DNA of 64,000 bases, taken from Apoderus coryli. Lineage: Eukaryota; Arthropoda; Insecta; Coleoptera; Attelabidae. The stretch covers positions 7,756,260 to 7,820,259 of the forward strand of contig OU452205.1 of the NCBI GenBank assembly GCA_911728435.2, in the 5' to 3' direction. Of this stretch, positions 44,788 through 57,200 are shown in pieces; the first letter of the stretch is position 1, and every line of letters starts with the position of its first letter. The position numbers and the translations under genes are program-made. The notes beneath the pieces were generated by a model that had not been told where the DNA came from, did not search any database, and saw nothing but the letters and a program-made list of their open reading frames with translations.

Positions 44788-46169
44788 CGGGATGTTCAGT
44801 ACCCATGACCCTCCAAGTTTTTATTAGCCAATGACTTTTAAACTAAGTTTGTAGAGGTTACTATGTATTTTTGATTTTTTTTAATTTTTTAACTCTTATA
44901 AAATTTGGATAAAATCATTTGTTTTTGATATATTTGGAAAAGTATTGGCTCTTGTTTGATGCCTCGGCGGCTCTGGCTAATCTTATAATGTTGAAATATC
45001 AAGCCACTCTGGTATTACCTTTGATACCTACTTAAGCAATTTGACAGTAGTTTAAGGTTTAAAAGTTAATATTTTTAATTCTGGGTAATTCTAAAAGTAA
45101 ACACAACGAAAATGGATCGTAGACGAAACAATTTTATATGTTTTTCCGAAATGGCGGATATGATTTTAAGACATTTGATTGATGATAATCAGTAAAATTG
45201 TATTTTTGTTTATTTAATAGGAAAATGTAACTCTAACGCTAGTTTAGCTGCTAGGCGGTACGCTATAATCGAATTCATCCAAAACGAAGGTATTTTCCAA
45301 ATTTGGTTAGAAGACTAAGCCACAGTGGAAGTTTTAGAGAAGACCGCAGAGGGAAATGCGGTGAACCCTGTATAATTCAACCAGAAAAAGAGGAGAGTAT
45401 TTTAACAAGCATCGAGGAGACACCAAATATTAGTACCAGAGTTTTTGCCCGACAGGTGGAAAATCTGAAGTACACCAGATTTTAAAAAGACAGCAACTTT
45501 ACCCCTACCATTCAAGAAGTACAATATCTGCTGCCTCCAGACCTTGAGCTGAGATCTAGACTATCTAGACTATTCAGTCTGGGGTAGTATGAAAGATTTT
45601 GTTTATAAGGTTCCGATTTTGAGTGAAAATCATTTAATAGAAAGAATCTTACAAGCTGGGGAAAACTTTAGGTTGAAGCCTCATATTTTTCAAAGACTAA
45701 GATTTTCTTTACTAAAAAGACCTCGCATATGCATTGAAAAAATGGGGGTCATATTGAGCAATTTCTTTAGACTGGTAGCTTTTCTAATGTTTATTTAGTT
45801 ACTTTTTCATGTTTTTAAAATAATATGTTTAAATAATTAATATTTGCCTATGATGCTCAAATTAAGTTAAAAATAATAATTTCGTGTTCGTAGTGTTTAG
45901 TTTTATTACCTTTTCGAAAACTGTAGTTAATTTGATGAACGTTAATGGTAATATGAGTTAAATATGCTTGATTTAGTAGTGAAAATACCGTGAGGCGCGT
46001 TGACAACAAGAGCCAATCCTTTCCAAATATCTCAAAAACAAATGATTTTATCCACATTTTATAAGAGTTAAAAAATAATCAAAAATACAAAGTAACCTAA
46101 AAAAACTTAAATGTCATTGGCATACGTAATAATAACTTGGGGGGTCAATGGGTAGCACTGAACATCCCG
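44788..46169 (+). mobile_element. Mariner-type transposon, 1.38 kb, long TIRs
   Basis: Ends are CGGGATGTTCAGT and its complement, with TA at 44786-44787 and 46170-46171. The TIRs run about 190 bp (shared TTGGCTCTTGTT, AAAATCATTTGTTTTTGA). It contains a deleted transposase. Confidence 0.82.
45190..45795 (+). pseudogene. Mariner transposase: HTH joined to C-terminus
   Basis: GKCNSNASLAARRYA, VRRLSHSGSFRED, EESILTSIEETPNISTRVFA and IQEVQYLLPPDLELRSRL are the paired HTH region. This is followed at once by DYSVWGSMKDFVYKVP and FQRLRFSLLKRPRICIE, the C-terminus. All three catalytic Asp blocks are deleted, and the frame shifts several times. Confidence 0.75.
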
Positions 46170-46289
46170 TATTTTGGCTATTAAGAAATTGTTTTTTGTG
46201 TTGTTCTTTGGAAAGAAGTAGCACTTTATGTTGAAGCAACACACTAAATTTGAATCCAATATCTCAATAAATACTAGAATTATTTAAAA

Positions 46290-47824
46290 ATATTATAATA
46301 ATATCATTAAAAGTAAGCCATTATACCAGGAGTGCAGTTCAATTTTTAATAAAGGGGTAAGGTAAGGTAATATGTGTATTTAGTGCCTTAAATATACTGA
46401 TGAAAAAATATTTCTCATTCATGCTAATAGCAACTTCTTTCATATTTTAAGCGTCAAAGTCAAATCGTGGATAAATCTGAATTTAAATCCAAATTTACGC
46501 ATTCAAGGACTAGATGAAAAATAAATTACAGGAGATACACGTTTAAGCTCCTATTTAATTTTCAGTAACTTGCTAATATTCTAAACGTTCTGAGAATTTA
46601 CCAATTTAAATTTAATTTCCCACACCTTCAGCATGGCAATATCCGCAATATTATAAATGCTACTAACACCACTCTCTGCACTTAAATGGCAGTTTTAATT
46701 CAGACATCTTTACACTCACTTCTCATTAACTCAGCATCACATAAAATTGCAAACTTGATTACCATTAGAATAATAAATCGGCAAATTGCATCTATTCATT
46801 AGAATCGAAACATTTTTACGATTGCCAAGATAAGTAAGTATTTAATTGCAGTTGAATAGAAAATAATCAAAACGGATTGAAATAGTTTATGATAGAAGAG
46901 GAAATTCATCCTTTCAAGGTTCAAAACATAAGTTACCGCGTTTGTTATGATAATGAAACAAGTGTACTTTTCTGCTTTACATGCTAAATCGCAGACGCTA
47001 TAAAAACCGGATGTAACGAACTAGAAATGCAAATTACTAATTATTGTAATTACATAACATTTTTCTAGCTGCGTTCATATTCGTATTTCTTTGCTTATAC
47101 ATAAAGTGACGTGATTAGTTCAACGTAATCCTTCGCAAAATTTTCTACTGCATGTAAAACTGACAAAGTTTCACTTACACGTCTACTTAAGAGAGAGCAA
47201 TTATTTGAGAAGGAAAACGAAGCGGGACGATGTACAACCAGTAATGATTTAGAGCGTATATATTTTTAATTATTAAATTAAAGAAGGAATCCATATTATG
47301 AAGCAATGGAGCGTAATTTAATTGAGCGCAACATTACAAAGTCAATCTTAAGAGATATACCTGTATCAAATAATATATACTATATATGAATATATAAAAG
47401 TGAATTCCTGGCCTATTACAGTTCTTAATATTTTACTATCCCGACCCATAGGGAAGGCATTGTGAATGCGCTAAAACAAAATTTGGGATAAACACGGATA
47501 TAACCATTTTGAGGTCCCGTGAGACGATTAAGACCATTTCTACATTTGACCTAAATTTTAGAGGAGTCCTATGGTGAACCATTTAGTTTTTGGTTGAAAT
47601 CGCTTTAACCCTATGATAGTGGTGGCCACAACCCCCAATTCTTAAATAACAGTAGGGCTCAAGGTCAAGTGATACATCATTTGAAAGCAATTTTTATGCT
47701 GCTAGAGCAAGCAAATTTACCTTCATATAGTTCTCTAGAAAATTGCGTATAGGTAAATTTCACCAGTTAGCAGGTAGTTGGTTCTCTATCTCTTATTATA
47801 TTATAGCCAAAGTAATTATTGTTT
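46290..47824. other. No gene seen
   Basis: AT-rich. 46355-46370 holds a short GGTAA tandem. No exon, repeat or RNA gene is recognised. Confidence 0.35.
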
Positions 47825-48010
47825 GTACAAGCGTCGGTATCGTCATTGGTAGCGCGCTGTGCATGTGGAAGATCCTGGGTTCAAATTCCAGGTTTTGCAA
47901 TTTTTTTTATTAATAATTTTTCAATAAAGTAGTTGGTTTGTTCTGTGTAAATATAAATAGTTTATTGGATATAATAAAAACTATACAATTATAATACTAC
48001 CTATTAAAAT
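47825..48010 (+). mobile_element. tRNA-derived SINE, copy B
   Basis: The head has D-arm-like TCATTGGTAGCGCG and a T arm CTGGG-TTCAAAT-TCCAG with a B-box-like core. The tail (GTTGGTTTGTT, AGTTTATTGGATATAATA, ACAATTATAATA) aligns with copy A at 5.9-6.1 kb. No acceptor stem, so not a tRNA gene. Confidence 0.6.
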
Positions 48011-48340
48011 TATGTTTCCTGGGGCAGGTCATATATTTTAGATTATTTTTTTTTAAGAAGTAGTCCATATTGAACTGAAGGAGAATGAAAAGTTTAGTTC
48101 TTTCTCCTTTTTAATTTAAATGATTTATAAAAAAAATAAAACTTAAGTAATGAGTAATTTGATATAATTTAATAATTTTTAAATTAACAATTTCAATTTC
48201 AGCAATTTACAAGAATATGTAATTATTTTAACCTAAAACATAAAAAAATATTTTTTCACGTAATGAAATTGATACATTTCTCCTTCTAACATAAACATGA
48301 CTTTTAAACAGAATGCAAAATAGTTTTCGTAAATTTACTA

Positions 48341-48381
48341 ACCACTGAGGATAGGGCCTGATGCTTCGAAACATGTATGAT
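48341..48381 (+). ncRNA. Hammerhead-like motif
   Basis: ACCA, CTGAGGA (48345-48351, fits CUGANGA), a wobble-rich stem II, GAAAC, AT, GTA, then TGAT pairing with ACCA with one mismatch. The flanks resemble those of the 42.6-kb and 57.2-kb copies, so these three belong to one repeat family. Confidence 0.45.
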
Positions 48382-50352
48382 TTGAATAATAATTTATAGA
48401 GAGATCTATTAAATTTCTTTCGTGGAGTTTGTCTTTAATTTCCTGAATAAAACTTTTGTGTTTTTCTAATACTAATCTATATTAAATATTAAAAGAAAAA
48501 TTAGAGTAAATACCGTTAGCGATCTAAATATAATGATACTTAACCCTGTCAATAGATATCATAAATTCCATAATATTAACAAAAATCTGACTGATATCCT
48601 TGTGCTCAAAAGTGTAAAATCAGGTTTAGGCCTTCTGACAATTTAGGATTAGATGCATTTACCTACCTAATATTAAACCTTTTATGACAATTATACTGCA
48701 AAATTGAATTCATTTTAAAACATATATTTACTTATCCATAAGTCAGTTATTTCATCTGGCAAATAAATGCAATGCAAATATTAATTTCTTAAATATTTTT
48801 AAATTTTTAGATTGTACGAATGAAGACGGGGACAATGCGCCAATTTTTTTTTATTAATGGTAGCACTACCGAAGTACATGTTTATGTCAAAATAAATATT
48901 ATTGAATTTTTCTTAAAAGTCTAAATTAATGCATTTCATGTATACATTTCTCTATACTTAAGTAAAATTGTTTTCGAAATATTTCACACACATTTGCAAA
49001 TCAAGATGTAATGTATAAAATTTTAATATTTATTTTTTTACAAGCGGCCAATAGAGTCAGGTGCACTCCTCGAGGCAATAGTTCAATCTTAAAAATATGC
49101 TTGACTTGAGATCGAATCGAATATATCGATGCATATCTATTTGTTGAAATAATGATAACGCGCCTACTAAAATAAACTACAACTAAAATAAAGTTACGCA
49201 CATTTATTACGCCTTAAACTACGGATTTTAACTCATTTTATAAGGTTTGTTGTTTGTAGAATTTTTTGAAATTTAAGTAGTGAAGCCTGGTAGAATGTGA
49301 GTTGGTGTAAACAAATCAGTCGCAGCGTCTTTTGAAAGTTAGAAGGCAGTTCTAATTATATGCATTGGAAGTACAGCATGGAGGTACTGTGAGTTGTGGA
49401 ATTACGTCGATGGGAGTAAGAGCGACGAAAAGATGAATAAATAATAATTTATAATTTTAATATTCATATTTAAGCATATGTAAAAACACATGGCATATTT
49501 TACACTTGTTTTGATTTTCAGCGTTTTATTATAGTTAAATTTAGTTTTGGTTGATTTTCTTATTGAATAATATTTTTGTTATTTTAATACAGGAGATCAA
49601 AAAATGTTAAAAAAAAATTAAAAGGAAACCTTATAAAAATTCAATTTTCCACCTCTAATTTAATAAGTGTCTGTATTTAGCATTAAACGAAAGCTTACCT
49701 TTATTTGACAAACTTGTAGTTTTTAAAATTTGTGATGTAAGTATAATATTTATACCCTAGGTATGCGTATAAAAAAAGTGCATTCATTTTAGAATACATA
49801 ATATGACAAATTTCGCAGTAACCTTGTATATGCTAAATGCAGATAAATAAAATCAGTAAACCAGGATTTCTGATTTCTATTTACAAACTTATTTAGTATT
49901 TTTAGTTCCTATTCCTGAACCATGCACCAAGCAGAAAATATGAGTGATATACATAACAATAATTCTTCTTAGTTGTTAATTTATCTAAATGTCAAAGGTT
50001 TCGGTAGTAGCAGTAATTTTAATACATTTATTAGAAAAATATATAAATTATAATGTATTTGTTTCAAAATTATAATAAGCATAATTAATTATATTTATTG
50101 GTAATAGGGGATTATATATTTTTTAGTATATAATCTGTTATTTTATTGCTATATATTAGAGTCATAGTTATTTATACTAAACATGTATAAGTTTGTCGGG
50201 TCTTGAACAATAAGTTTAAATATTTTTTTAACTCAATTATTATTACTTTTTCACTTATTTAAACCTGATAAAATTAAAAAATAAGTAATGAAACTGCGTT
50301 TCTAATTTAAAAAATAACATTTTGACAATAAAACAACGCAGACAAAGAAGAA
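48382..50352. other. No gene seen
   Basis: Very AT-rich; short ORFs only, and no domain, splice pattern or repeat that I can support. Confidence 0.35.
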
Positions 50353-51022
50353 TCTTTACGGAAGCGATATGTTGAGGATTTAAACAGTTATACATTCTGA
50401 AAAGTTAAGTTAATATTACCACCACCAATGAGATTTGTGAAACAATTACTTGAACACAAACCAAAACTTAAAAAATTAACAAACTAAAATTAAAAGTTAA
50501 CTAATCAGTCATAGTACTAGGTACAGTGTGTTGGATTGATTCTTTTTGTAAATCATGTTACAATATTACAAGGTTTGTCATTAAACTGAATTAACAAGAA
50601 AAATTGTCTTACTTATTGCGTATTATTTGCAAATGATATACTCTGGGGAAAAAATGACTGAGTGAAGTCAAAGGATCTACTTAGACGTTAGGAAAGTGCT
50701 TAGGGATGTCGAAACTAGATCGTATAAACAAATCATAATTAATTTAATTTAAGAACTGGTCAAATTAATGTACGAAATTAGTTATAATGCGTTAGGGTGA
50801 TTCATTATGGTTGTAACAAACGAAAACTGGAGATTGACTTGTGTTCAAATAATTTTTTCACAAAATGGTGAGATGAACGTACAGATAAAAATTGACTAAC
50901 AATCTCTTTCTAATATTACCTAAACATTTTAGAATGTATAAATGTTTAAAGCACCAGCATATCGCTTCCATAAAAATTCTTTGAAATGCCACATATCGCT
51001 TCCATAAAAATTCTTTGTATAA
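50353..51022. mobile_element. TIR element, about 670 bp, with duplicated right end
   Basis: The left arm GAATCTTTACGGAAGCGATATG... and the right arm ...CATATCGCTTCCATAAAAATTC are inverted. Weaker homology continues about 130 bp inward (TTATACATTCTnAAA, TTTGTGAAA.AATTA.TTGAACACAA). The terminal 30 bp of the right end is tandemly duplicated (about 50958-50985 and 50992-51019). No coding content; superfamily unknown. Confidence 0.6.
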
Positions 51023-51793
51023 TGCTACTGAAGATGGAATCTAGTTTCTTCTTAGTTTCACAACTTGTCAGCTATTATTTGTTAATTTGATTTTCATACT
51101 TATTCATTTCTAATTAAATTTTGTAGGTATATCAACGTATTTTATAAATAACAACACACGTGTTTCAGTACAATACAATGAGATAACGAAAAGAAAAATA
51201 TACTCGAATTACTTAATAATATAAAAATTACTCAAGCATGCCATAAACGTCCTTTTCCTTTCTTTTTCCACGCATTTTATCAACGAATCACACACAATTT
51301 ATTTCTATTACGCCTTTCCATTGGTCGTTTCATATAATGCACAAAATTATCTAATTGGTTAAACTGATGCTTTATGAATTACGATAATAGACAAAACTTA
51401 AATTGTCGGAACGTGTATAATATCTGCCTATTATTATTTATTATAATGTGGTAGATACTAATCTGGGAACTTTTAGATAATAATTCACAAATGAAGGCAT
51501 TAGGACGTGATGTTAGTTGTGGCAGGTTTTGTTTTTCTTTAATTGAATTATCGCACCCATAAGGAATGTAATAAATTCGAAATCGAGTTTCTTATGATAG
51601 ATTTATGGTTTTGGTTTACAATTTCTTTGTTATTAATAGTAGTTTCGAAACCTGCAAGCCTTATATTTCTTATGGATGCTAGCTATGTTTTTGTTTTACG
51701 AGGCATGTTTTTAAATTAAGTACCGGCACGGCCTTCTTTAGACAAGTCATGAACAGATAATGGCAACACCGCAATTATTAAACCACTCTACTG
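51023..51793. other. No gene seen
   Basis: AT-rich, no supportable feature. Confidence 0.35.
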
Positions 51794-51795
51794 TA

Positions 51796-52015
51796 CCGGG
51801 TGGCTCGATTAACACTACCTTATCTGAGAAACTATAAACGGTACACCAAAAACTTAAATAGAAACTTTTGTTGGGTTAACTTGAAGTTATTTATTTTATT
51901 TTTTACATCTACAAAAACTTCAAGTTAACCCACCAAAAGTTTCTATTTAACTTTTTGTTGTACTGTTTATAGTTTTTCAGATAAGGTAGTGGTCCCTCTT
52001 AAACGGGCCACGCGG
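51796..52015. mobile_element. Foldback MITE, 220 bp
   Basis: CCGGGTGG...ACTACCTTATCTGA is mirrored by TCAGATAAGGTAGTG...CCACGCGG. The centre holds AACTTGAAGTT/AACTTCAAGTT. A left TA lies at 51794-51795; the right TA has mutated to TG. The right half recurs at 54519-54627. Confidence 0.75.
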
Positions 52016-52689
52016 TGCCATCGAGTCACTGGTTCTAAAATATCAGTGGTGTAACCGTTTCACCAACAAGTCAATTTTCTATTTTAGCAATAGTGTGTTT
52101 GGAAAAAAGTTGTCTCAATTCGAAAAAAATACAGTACATAAGATACAACTCCACAGAAGATTCTGTCAAGATATCGGTTTTATACGGAAATAATAAACTA
52201 AAAATGTTGACAGGTTAGTCCTGGTTTCAACACTGATACTTTAGAAACAGTGACTATAGGGCACCGCATGATACATATCGTTGAATTTGTCTTGGAATGG
52301 TTCATTTATATCTGACATAATATACAGGGGTGTGCATTTGAAAAAAACGAGAAAATTAATGAAATGCCGAATATGGCAACAGTAACAGTTCCTTTGGCAC
52401 AAGTACAGCAATTATGTATATTTTTTTCTATCCAAACAGAATCTAAACTAGCTGTTGCCCTCGAGGCACGAATAGCTCTCCATATTTAAGTGTAAAAGTA
52501 ATAATTTTATGACCTCTTTGTCATTTATCTAAATTTTTGTTTTGTTTTAGACATCAGCTATTTTTTTTTTTGTATCGGGTTTTGTGCCTTTTTCTTCTCT
52601 TTGGAGGCACTATTTATACGCAGATATTTTATATTTCAGATCTAGGCCAAATTCTTCTACGCAAAATAATTGATTTTGTTTTAGTTTTA

Positions 52690-54182
52690 TTATAAAATTT
52701 ATTTTGCCCCCTTTTCTACTATTTACGAACGCCTATGTAAACAAAATTGTTATGCTGCATGATGTAGGTTATCCGTTAAGTGGTTTTTGAGTTATCACGG
52801 ATACAATTTTTTCCTGACCCTTTTATAGAATTTTCACGGACGCCTATGGAACATTAATTTTTGTCGTGTATTTTTAACACCAACTCAACTAGTTAAATAT
52901 AAAAATTTTTAAATTTTAATTTTTTTTATTTTACCCCTTTTTCTACTATTTACGAACGCCTATGTAAATAAAACATTTATGCTGCATTTTTTAGGTTATC
53001 TTATATCAAAGCTATATATAATTAGCCAATTTTTCTGGTATATTTGGGAAAAATTTTTTTTTCGTTTTGACCCTTTTTTAACACTATTTTCGAACGCCTG
53101 TGTGAACTAATTCTTTTATGTAACATTTTTTAGGTTATATTCTATCACAACTATAAAAAATTATTCAATATTTCGGATAAGTTTAAGAACTATGATTTTT
53201 TAAATTTTTGAAACCTCTTTTAAACCCGTTGCCTACGCTCAATGTTAATCACCACCTATAATTATCCTGTAGTATTTTCGTACCAAATGTGGTTAAAATC
53301 CGTTAAGTGGTTTTTGAGTTATCACGGATACAAATTTTTTCTGACCCTTTTATAGAATTTTTACGGACGCCTATGGTACATTAATTTTTGTCGTGTATTT
53401 TTAACACCAATTCATCTAGTTAAATATAAAAATTTTTACATTTTAATTTTTTTTTATTTTACCCCTTTTTCAACTATTTACGAACGCCTATGTAAATAAA
53501 AATTTGATGCTGCATTTTTTAGGTTATCTTATATCAAAGCTATATATAATTAGCCAATTTTTCTGGTATATTTGAGCAACATTTTTTTTTTCGTTTTTGA
53601 CCCTTTTTTTAAACTATTTTCGAACGCCTGTGTGAACCAATTCTTTTATGGAATATTTTTTAGCTTATATTGTATCACAACTATGAAAAATTATTCCATA
53701 TCTCGAATAAGTTTAGGAAATATATATTTTTTATGTTTTGACCCCTTTTCCACTATTTACGAACGCCTATGAAAGTAAATTATTCATGACACATTTTATG
53801 GGTTATATTCTATCAAAACTATAAATAACTAGTTAATATTTCTGCTATTTTTAAGAAATACGTTTTTTTTTTTAATATTTTACAATATTTTAATATTTTA
53901 CAATATTTTCCAACGCCAATGTGGTCTAATATTTTATGTTCAATATTTTAGGTTATATTCAATTAAATGCGTAAAAAATTATGCAGTATTTCGGATAAGT
54001 TTAAGAACTATGAATTTTTTTAATTTTTGAACCCTCTTTTAAACCCCTTGACTACGCTCAATGTTTCCCAAAATCTAATCAGCTCCTTGCCATGTCCAAT
54101 AGTATTTTTGTACCAAATTTGGTTAAAATCTGGTAAGCGGTTTTTGCGTTATCGTGCATACAGACAGACAGACAGACAGACA
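52690..54182 (+). repeat. Tandem-repeat array ending like an RTE 3' UTR
   Basis: The word TTTACGAACGCCTATGTAAA and variants recur near 52713, 52948, 53092, 53475, 53622, 53757 and 53910. A larger unit with TTAAGTGGTTTTTGAGTTATC recurs at about 52774 and 53308, 534 bp apart, with a diverged form at 54135. The array ends TACCAAATTTGGTTAAAATC ... GCGTTATCGTGCATACAGACAGACAGACA, the usual 3' end of arthropod RTE LINEs. No RT sequence is present. Confidence 0.6.
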
Positions 54183-54440
54183 TTTTTTTAAAACTACTTA
54201 TTTATGTATAAAATGACCAAAAACAAGTATTTCCGGTGAAATTAAAACAAATTTTTTTTTCATGAAACTAATAGTCTCCATATATACATATATTACATAT
54301 ATGATATGGAGAGCTAAAAATCATTCAAATAACTTACATATTTATGCTGTAGCCTGAATATTGAGGGTAAACGAGAATAAAGTCGAAACGGTTCATGTAA
54401 ACTCTTTGCCTTTTATAGCTCGATCTAAATATGTATTAAT

Positions 54441-54502
54441 ATATAGGCGTGCTATTTAAAATAAGGAAGTTGAATGCCGTCACTGCAATATGAGTCACCC
54501 TG
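54441..54502. mobile_element. Right end of a mariner-type foldback
   Basis: AAATAAGGAAGTTGA (shared with the foldback arm at about 28755) leads to GAGTCACCCTG followed by TA. The remainder is lost. Confidence 0.4.
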
Positions 54503-54518
54503 TATATGTAAAAATTAA

Positions 54519-54627
54519 ATAAATAAAAACTTCAAGTTAACCCGACAAAAGTTTCTATTTAACTTTTTGTTGTACTGTTTATAGTTTTTCAGATGAGGTA
54601 GTGGTCCCTCTTAAACGGCCAACCCGG
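54519..54627. mobile_element. Half of the 51.8-kb foldback MITE
   Basis: AACTTCAAGTTAACCC through TCAGATGAGGTAGTGG to CCAACCCGG with TA at 54628-54629 matches the right arm of 51796-52015. The left arm is absent. Confidence 0.65.
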
Positions 54628-54749
54628 TACATATTCGGCCGGTGGGCTATCACAACGAAAATATTTGGGAACTATTTAATAATCGTATTTTGTAACACAG
54701 AATTCTAAATTTTAGTTTGTTTTAATATCCCAGTTATTAAAAACATTAA

Positions 54750-54895
54750 ATTTACTTGCCATAGCGAACAAAATGACCGGTTTTACCTACACTTTGTTTA
54801 ATTTCGCAGGGCCTGCGGTATGCCACGAAATTATTTTTCATTTATATTTACGGCAAAGATTAATCTACACAATAGATAGTCAGCGTATATGGGAA
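54750..54895 (-). repeat. Unnamed interspersed repeat, copy 3
   Basis: The minus strand carries AAATTAAACAAAGTG, GTAGGTAAAACCGGTCATTT and TTCGCTATG, related to 20466-20545. Its other half, CTGACTATCTATTGTGTAG, reappears at 57645-57690. The 74-codon plus ORF here (54773-54997) is part of the repeat and shows no known domain. Confidence 0.5.
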
Positions 54896-55240
54896 ATAAA
54901 ACAAAAATTGAAACTGTCTCGACACGAGCTACATCTATTAGAAAAACATGCAACCATGGAAATTGTAGATGGCGTTATATGTATTGTGTTGAAATAAAAT
55001 AATCATATGGGCAATGTTAGACAAGGACGAGTATACTTTCCCCTACGAGGTGGGAGTTTGTTTTTATATTATAGGTATCATATATGTACTACTGTGCAGC
55101 AGTGTTTTTTGTTTAAAATTATATGGTATACGTATACCTATCTACGCAAAGATTAATGTGTATGGACGAAAATAAAAGAAATTACTATAATAGTATAAAT
55201 ATACAGGGCTGGTTTATTAAATGTTTTAGACAATAATTTT

Positions 55241-55272
55241 AAATGACTAAAATAATATTATTTTAGTCATTT
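55241..55272. repeat. Perfect 32-bp palindrome
   Basis: AAATGACTAAAATAAT followed directly by its reverse complement, about 37 bp inside a CAGGGCTGG terminus that follows TA at 55202-55203. Probably the centre of a short hairpin MITE. Confidence 0.6.
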
Positions 55273-55364
55273 AATTTTAAATTTCGGATATAAGGATGCA
55301 TCAAAAAGTTATATTTAAATTAACGAAATTTGGCGTTATAGATAGGACTTCCGGTTATTACCTG

Positions 55365-56145
55365 ATTCAGTTTTAAGGATCAAACTCAAACAGCAGATTC
55401 AACTTGTCGTTAACATTATGAAAAAATAAATCTCAGAGGCGGGTAAATTAAAGGGGCATACAGGCGTGAAATGCTACCCTAACTTTTTTATGCACATTTT
55501 TTGCGTGTGTTTCAATTCGGAGATGTAAAATCTAACAAATTATATACGTAATAAATGTATCCTTCTGTGATATTGATAGAAAGTCATCGTTATCGCGTAA
55601 TATCGATTTTAAGAAATGTTAATATTAAAAAGGCTGTGCTTTTTACAAGTTGCTGAAGTAAATAAGGTTTGAAATTTCCAGCATGACAATAATTATTTAA
55701 AAAAATACGGTTTCGAAATGCAGGATGTAAAAAATTTGAATTTTTAATCTGTTTTTAATGAAAATTTAAATCTATTGAGAAATATGGTTCAGGGTTTTTG
55801 TGAAATGTATTTTACTCCAAAGATTCTACTCATCGATTATAACCGAATTAATTTACTCAAAAATATCTATACTAGTAAAATAACACAATTATCACAATTA
55901 GGTTCAAATTCTGCAACGCCGAATTGAAAAAAAACTTACAGTCTCCCTAATATTGGTTTTTGTGCAATGATCATAAAACTTTAAAAAACTAACGATTTAT
56001 GTAGATTGTATTGTTAACACGTTTCGTAAAAAGCTTTAAAAACCCACCAACAGGGTGTTAAAAGTATCACGACAATAACTTTTTTCATGTTTTAACAAGT
56101 ACAATCGTCTGCTTCAGATTGATCCTTAAAAACTGAATAACAGTT
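55365..56145. repeat. Inverted repeat pair, about 65 bp arms
   Basis: ATTCAGTTTTAAGGATCAAAC...ATGAAAAAA near 55372-55428 is mirrored near 56085-56142. The interior is AT-rich without coding signal. Possibly a foldback element of unknown type. Confidence 0.45.
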
Positions 56146-56297
56146 TCTCTATATAAAAAAATAAAACTCGTAAATATCATCCCCAAACATTTAATTTGAA
56201 TACAATTACATAACACCATATTTGAAAGTAAATAAAAAAAAACAGCATTACCTAGTTTGACAGATTTGCAAATTGCAAATCAAAGTATCTATGTATA

Positions 56298-56580
56298 CAG
56301 GGTGTTGCATAAGTACTTGTACAAACTTTAAAGGGTGATTCTTTGACTAATTTTAAGATACAAATTTCATATGTACATGGGTCCGCTACGGCTTGGTTTT
56401 CGAGATACAGGTAGTTCAAAAAGAATATTATATTTAGGATTATATGCTTGTTCAATAGCATCGCAATTTGGTGCAATTCGGGATACAGGTGAATTGATGA
56501 CACCAGAGCTGTCAAAAGAACTAATAAAAAATACGAAAAATAACAAAATACAAATATCATTCAAAAGACAACAATGCACA
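56298..56580 (+). mobile_element. Mariner-type left end
   Basis: CAGGGTGTTGCATAAGTACTTG after TA, followed by a 70-codon ORF (56371-56583) without a known domain. No right end is found. Confidence 0.35.
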
Positions 56581-56581
56581 T

Positions 56582-56662
56582 AATAGTCGGTACCAAGCCA
56601 AATAGGTAGTAGGTAAATATAGATTTATTTTGTTTCGGGCTTGGGCTTGGCACCGACTTATT
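56582..56662. repeat. Short inverted-repeat element, 81 bp
   Basis: AATAGTCGGTACCAAGCC is mirrored by GGCTTGGCACCGACTTATT. It is a small MITE or hairpin; no target duplication is clear. Confidence 0.5.
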
Positions 56663-57200
56663 GTAATCAAAACTACCCACCAAACGGATACATTTAATTT
56701 TACGTAGATGCTCAAAATGTTAACTTTCTTTCATTAATAGAGACCTGTGAAGTGAGCTTACCTCTTACGCCCACGTATTAAGTACTAAGTTTCAGTTATC
56801 AGTTATAATTTTTTATTTTCCAAGAAAGCGAAACGAGATATTTAAAACGGCATTGCGCCGCCCTCATGTATACCTCCGGGGGCGGCATCGAAAATCGCTA
56901 CACGTCACAAACTTGTAAATGCTTAGAACTACCCCTATATCAAATTTCTATTTTCTATCTTTTTTGTTTCATACCCAAAGCCCTATTCCTACCGAACTTA
57001 TTATTTACCCGAAGAAACATTAAAAAGAAGTAAAATTCAAGTACCTAAACCGATAAAGTGGAACTTATACCTGATGAAGAGACAGACTATTATATTATAA
57101 GATCTACAACAATCTTGTTACATCTTTGCCACATTGTCTACGTGAAATATTTAGTCAAAAGTATGTTTCTATCTAAAAGCTTTTCATTTAACGATTGTTC
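56663..57200. other. No gene seen
   Basis: 56840-56900 is locally GC-rich (CGGCATTGCGCCGCCCTCATG), but no exon is supportable. Confidence 0.3.

Larger units (their letters stand above)
44672..46289. repeat. Palindromic repeat, split at its centre by a mariner
   Basis: About 118 bp on the left (44672-44787, AATAATTCTAGTATTTATTG ...) is mirrored on the right (46170-46289). If the inner element is removed, the join reads AATAGCCAAAATATTTTGGCTATT, a perfect palindrome centred on the TA target. It is a different sequence from the 26.8-kb palindrome. Confidence 0.78.

Noticed and set aside
47830..47905. tRNA gene (plus)
   Set aside because: Good T arm, but no acceptor stem; second copy of the same SINE.
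56014..56047. Minus-strand hammerhead-like motif (CTGTTGG ... CGAAACGTG)
   Set aside because: Core differs at two or more invariant positions and the base before the cleavage site would be G.
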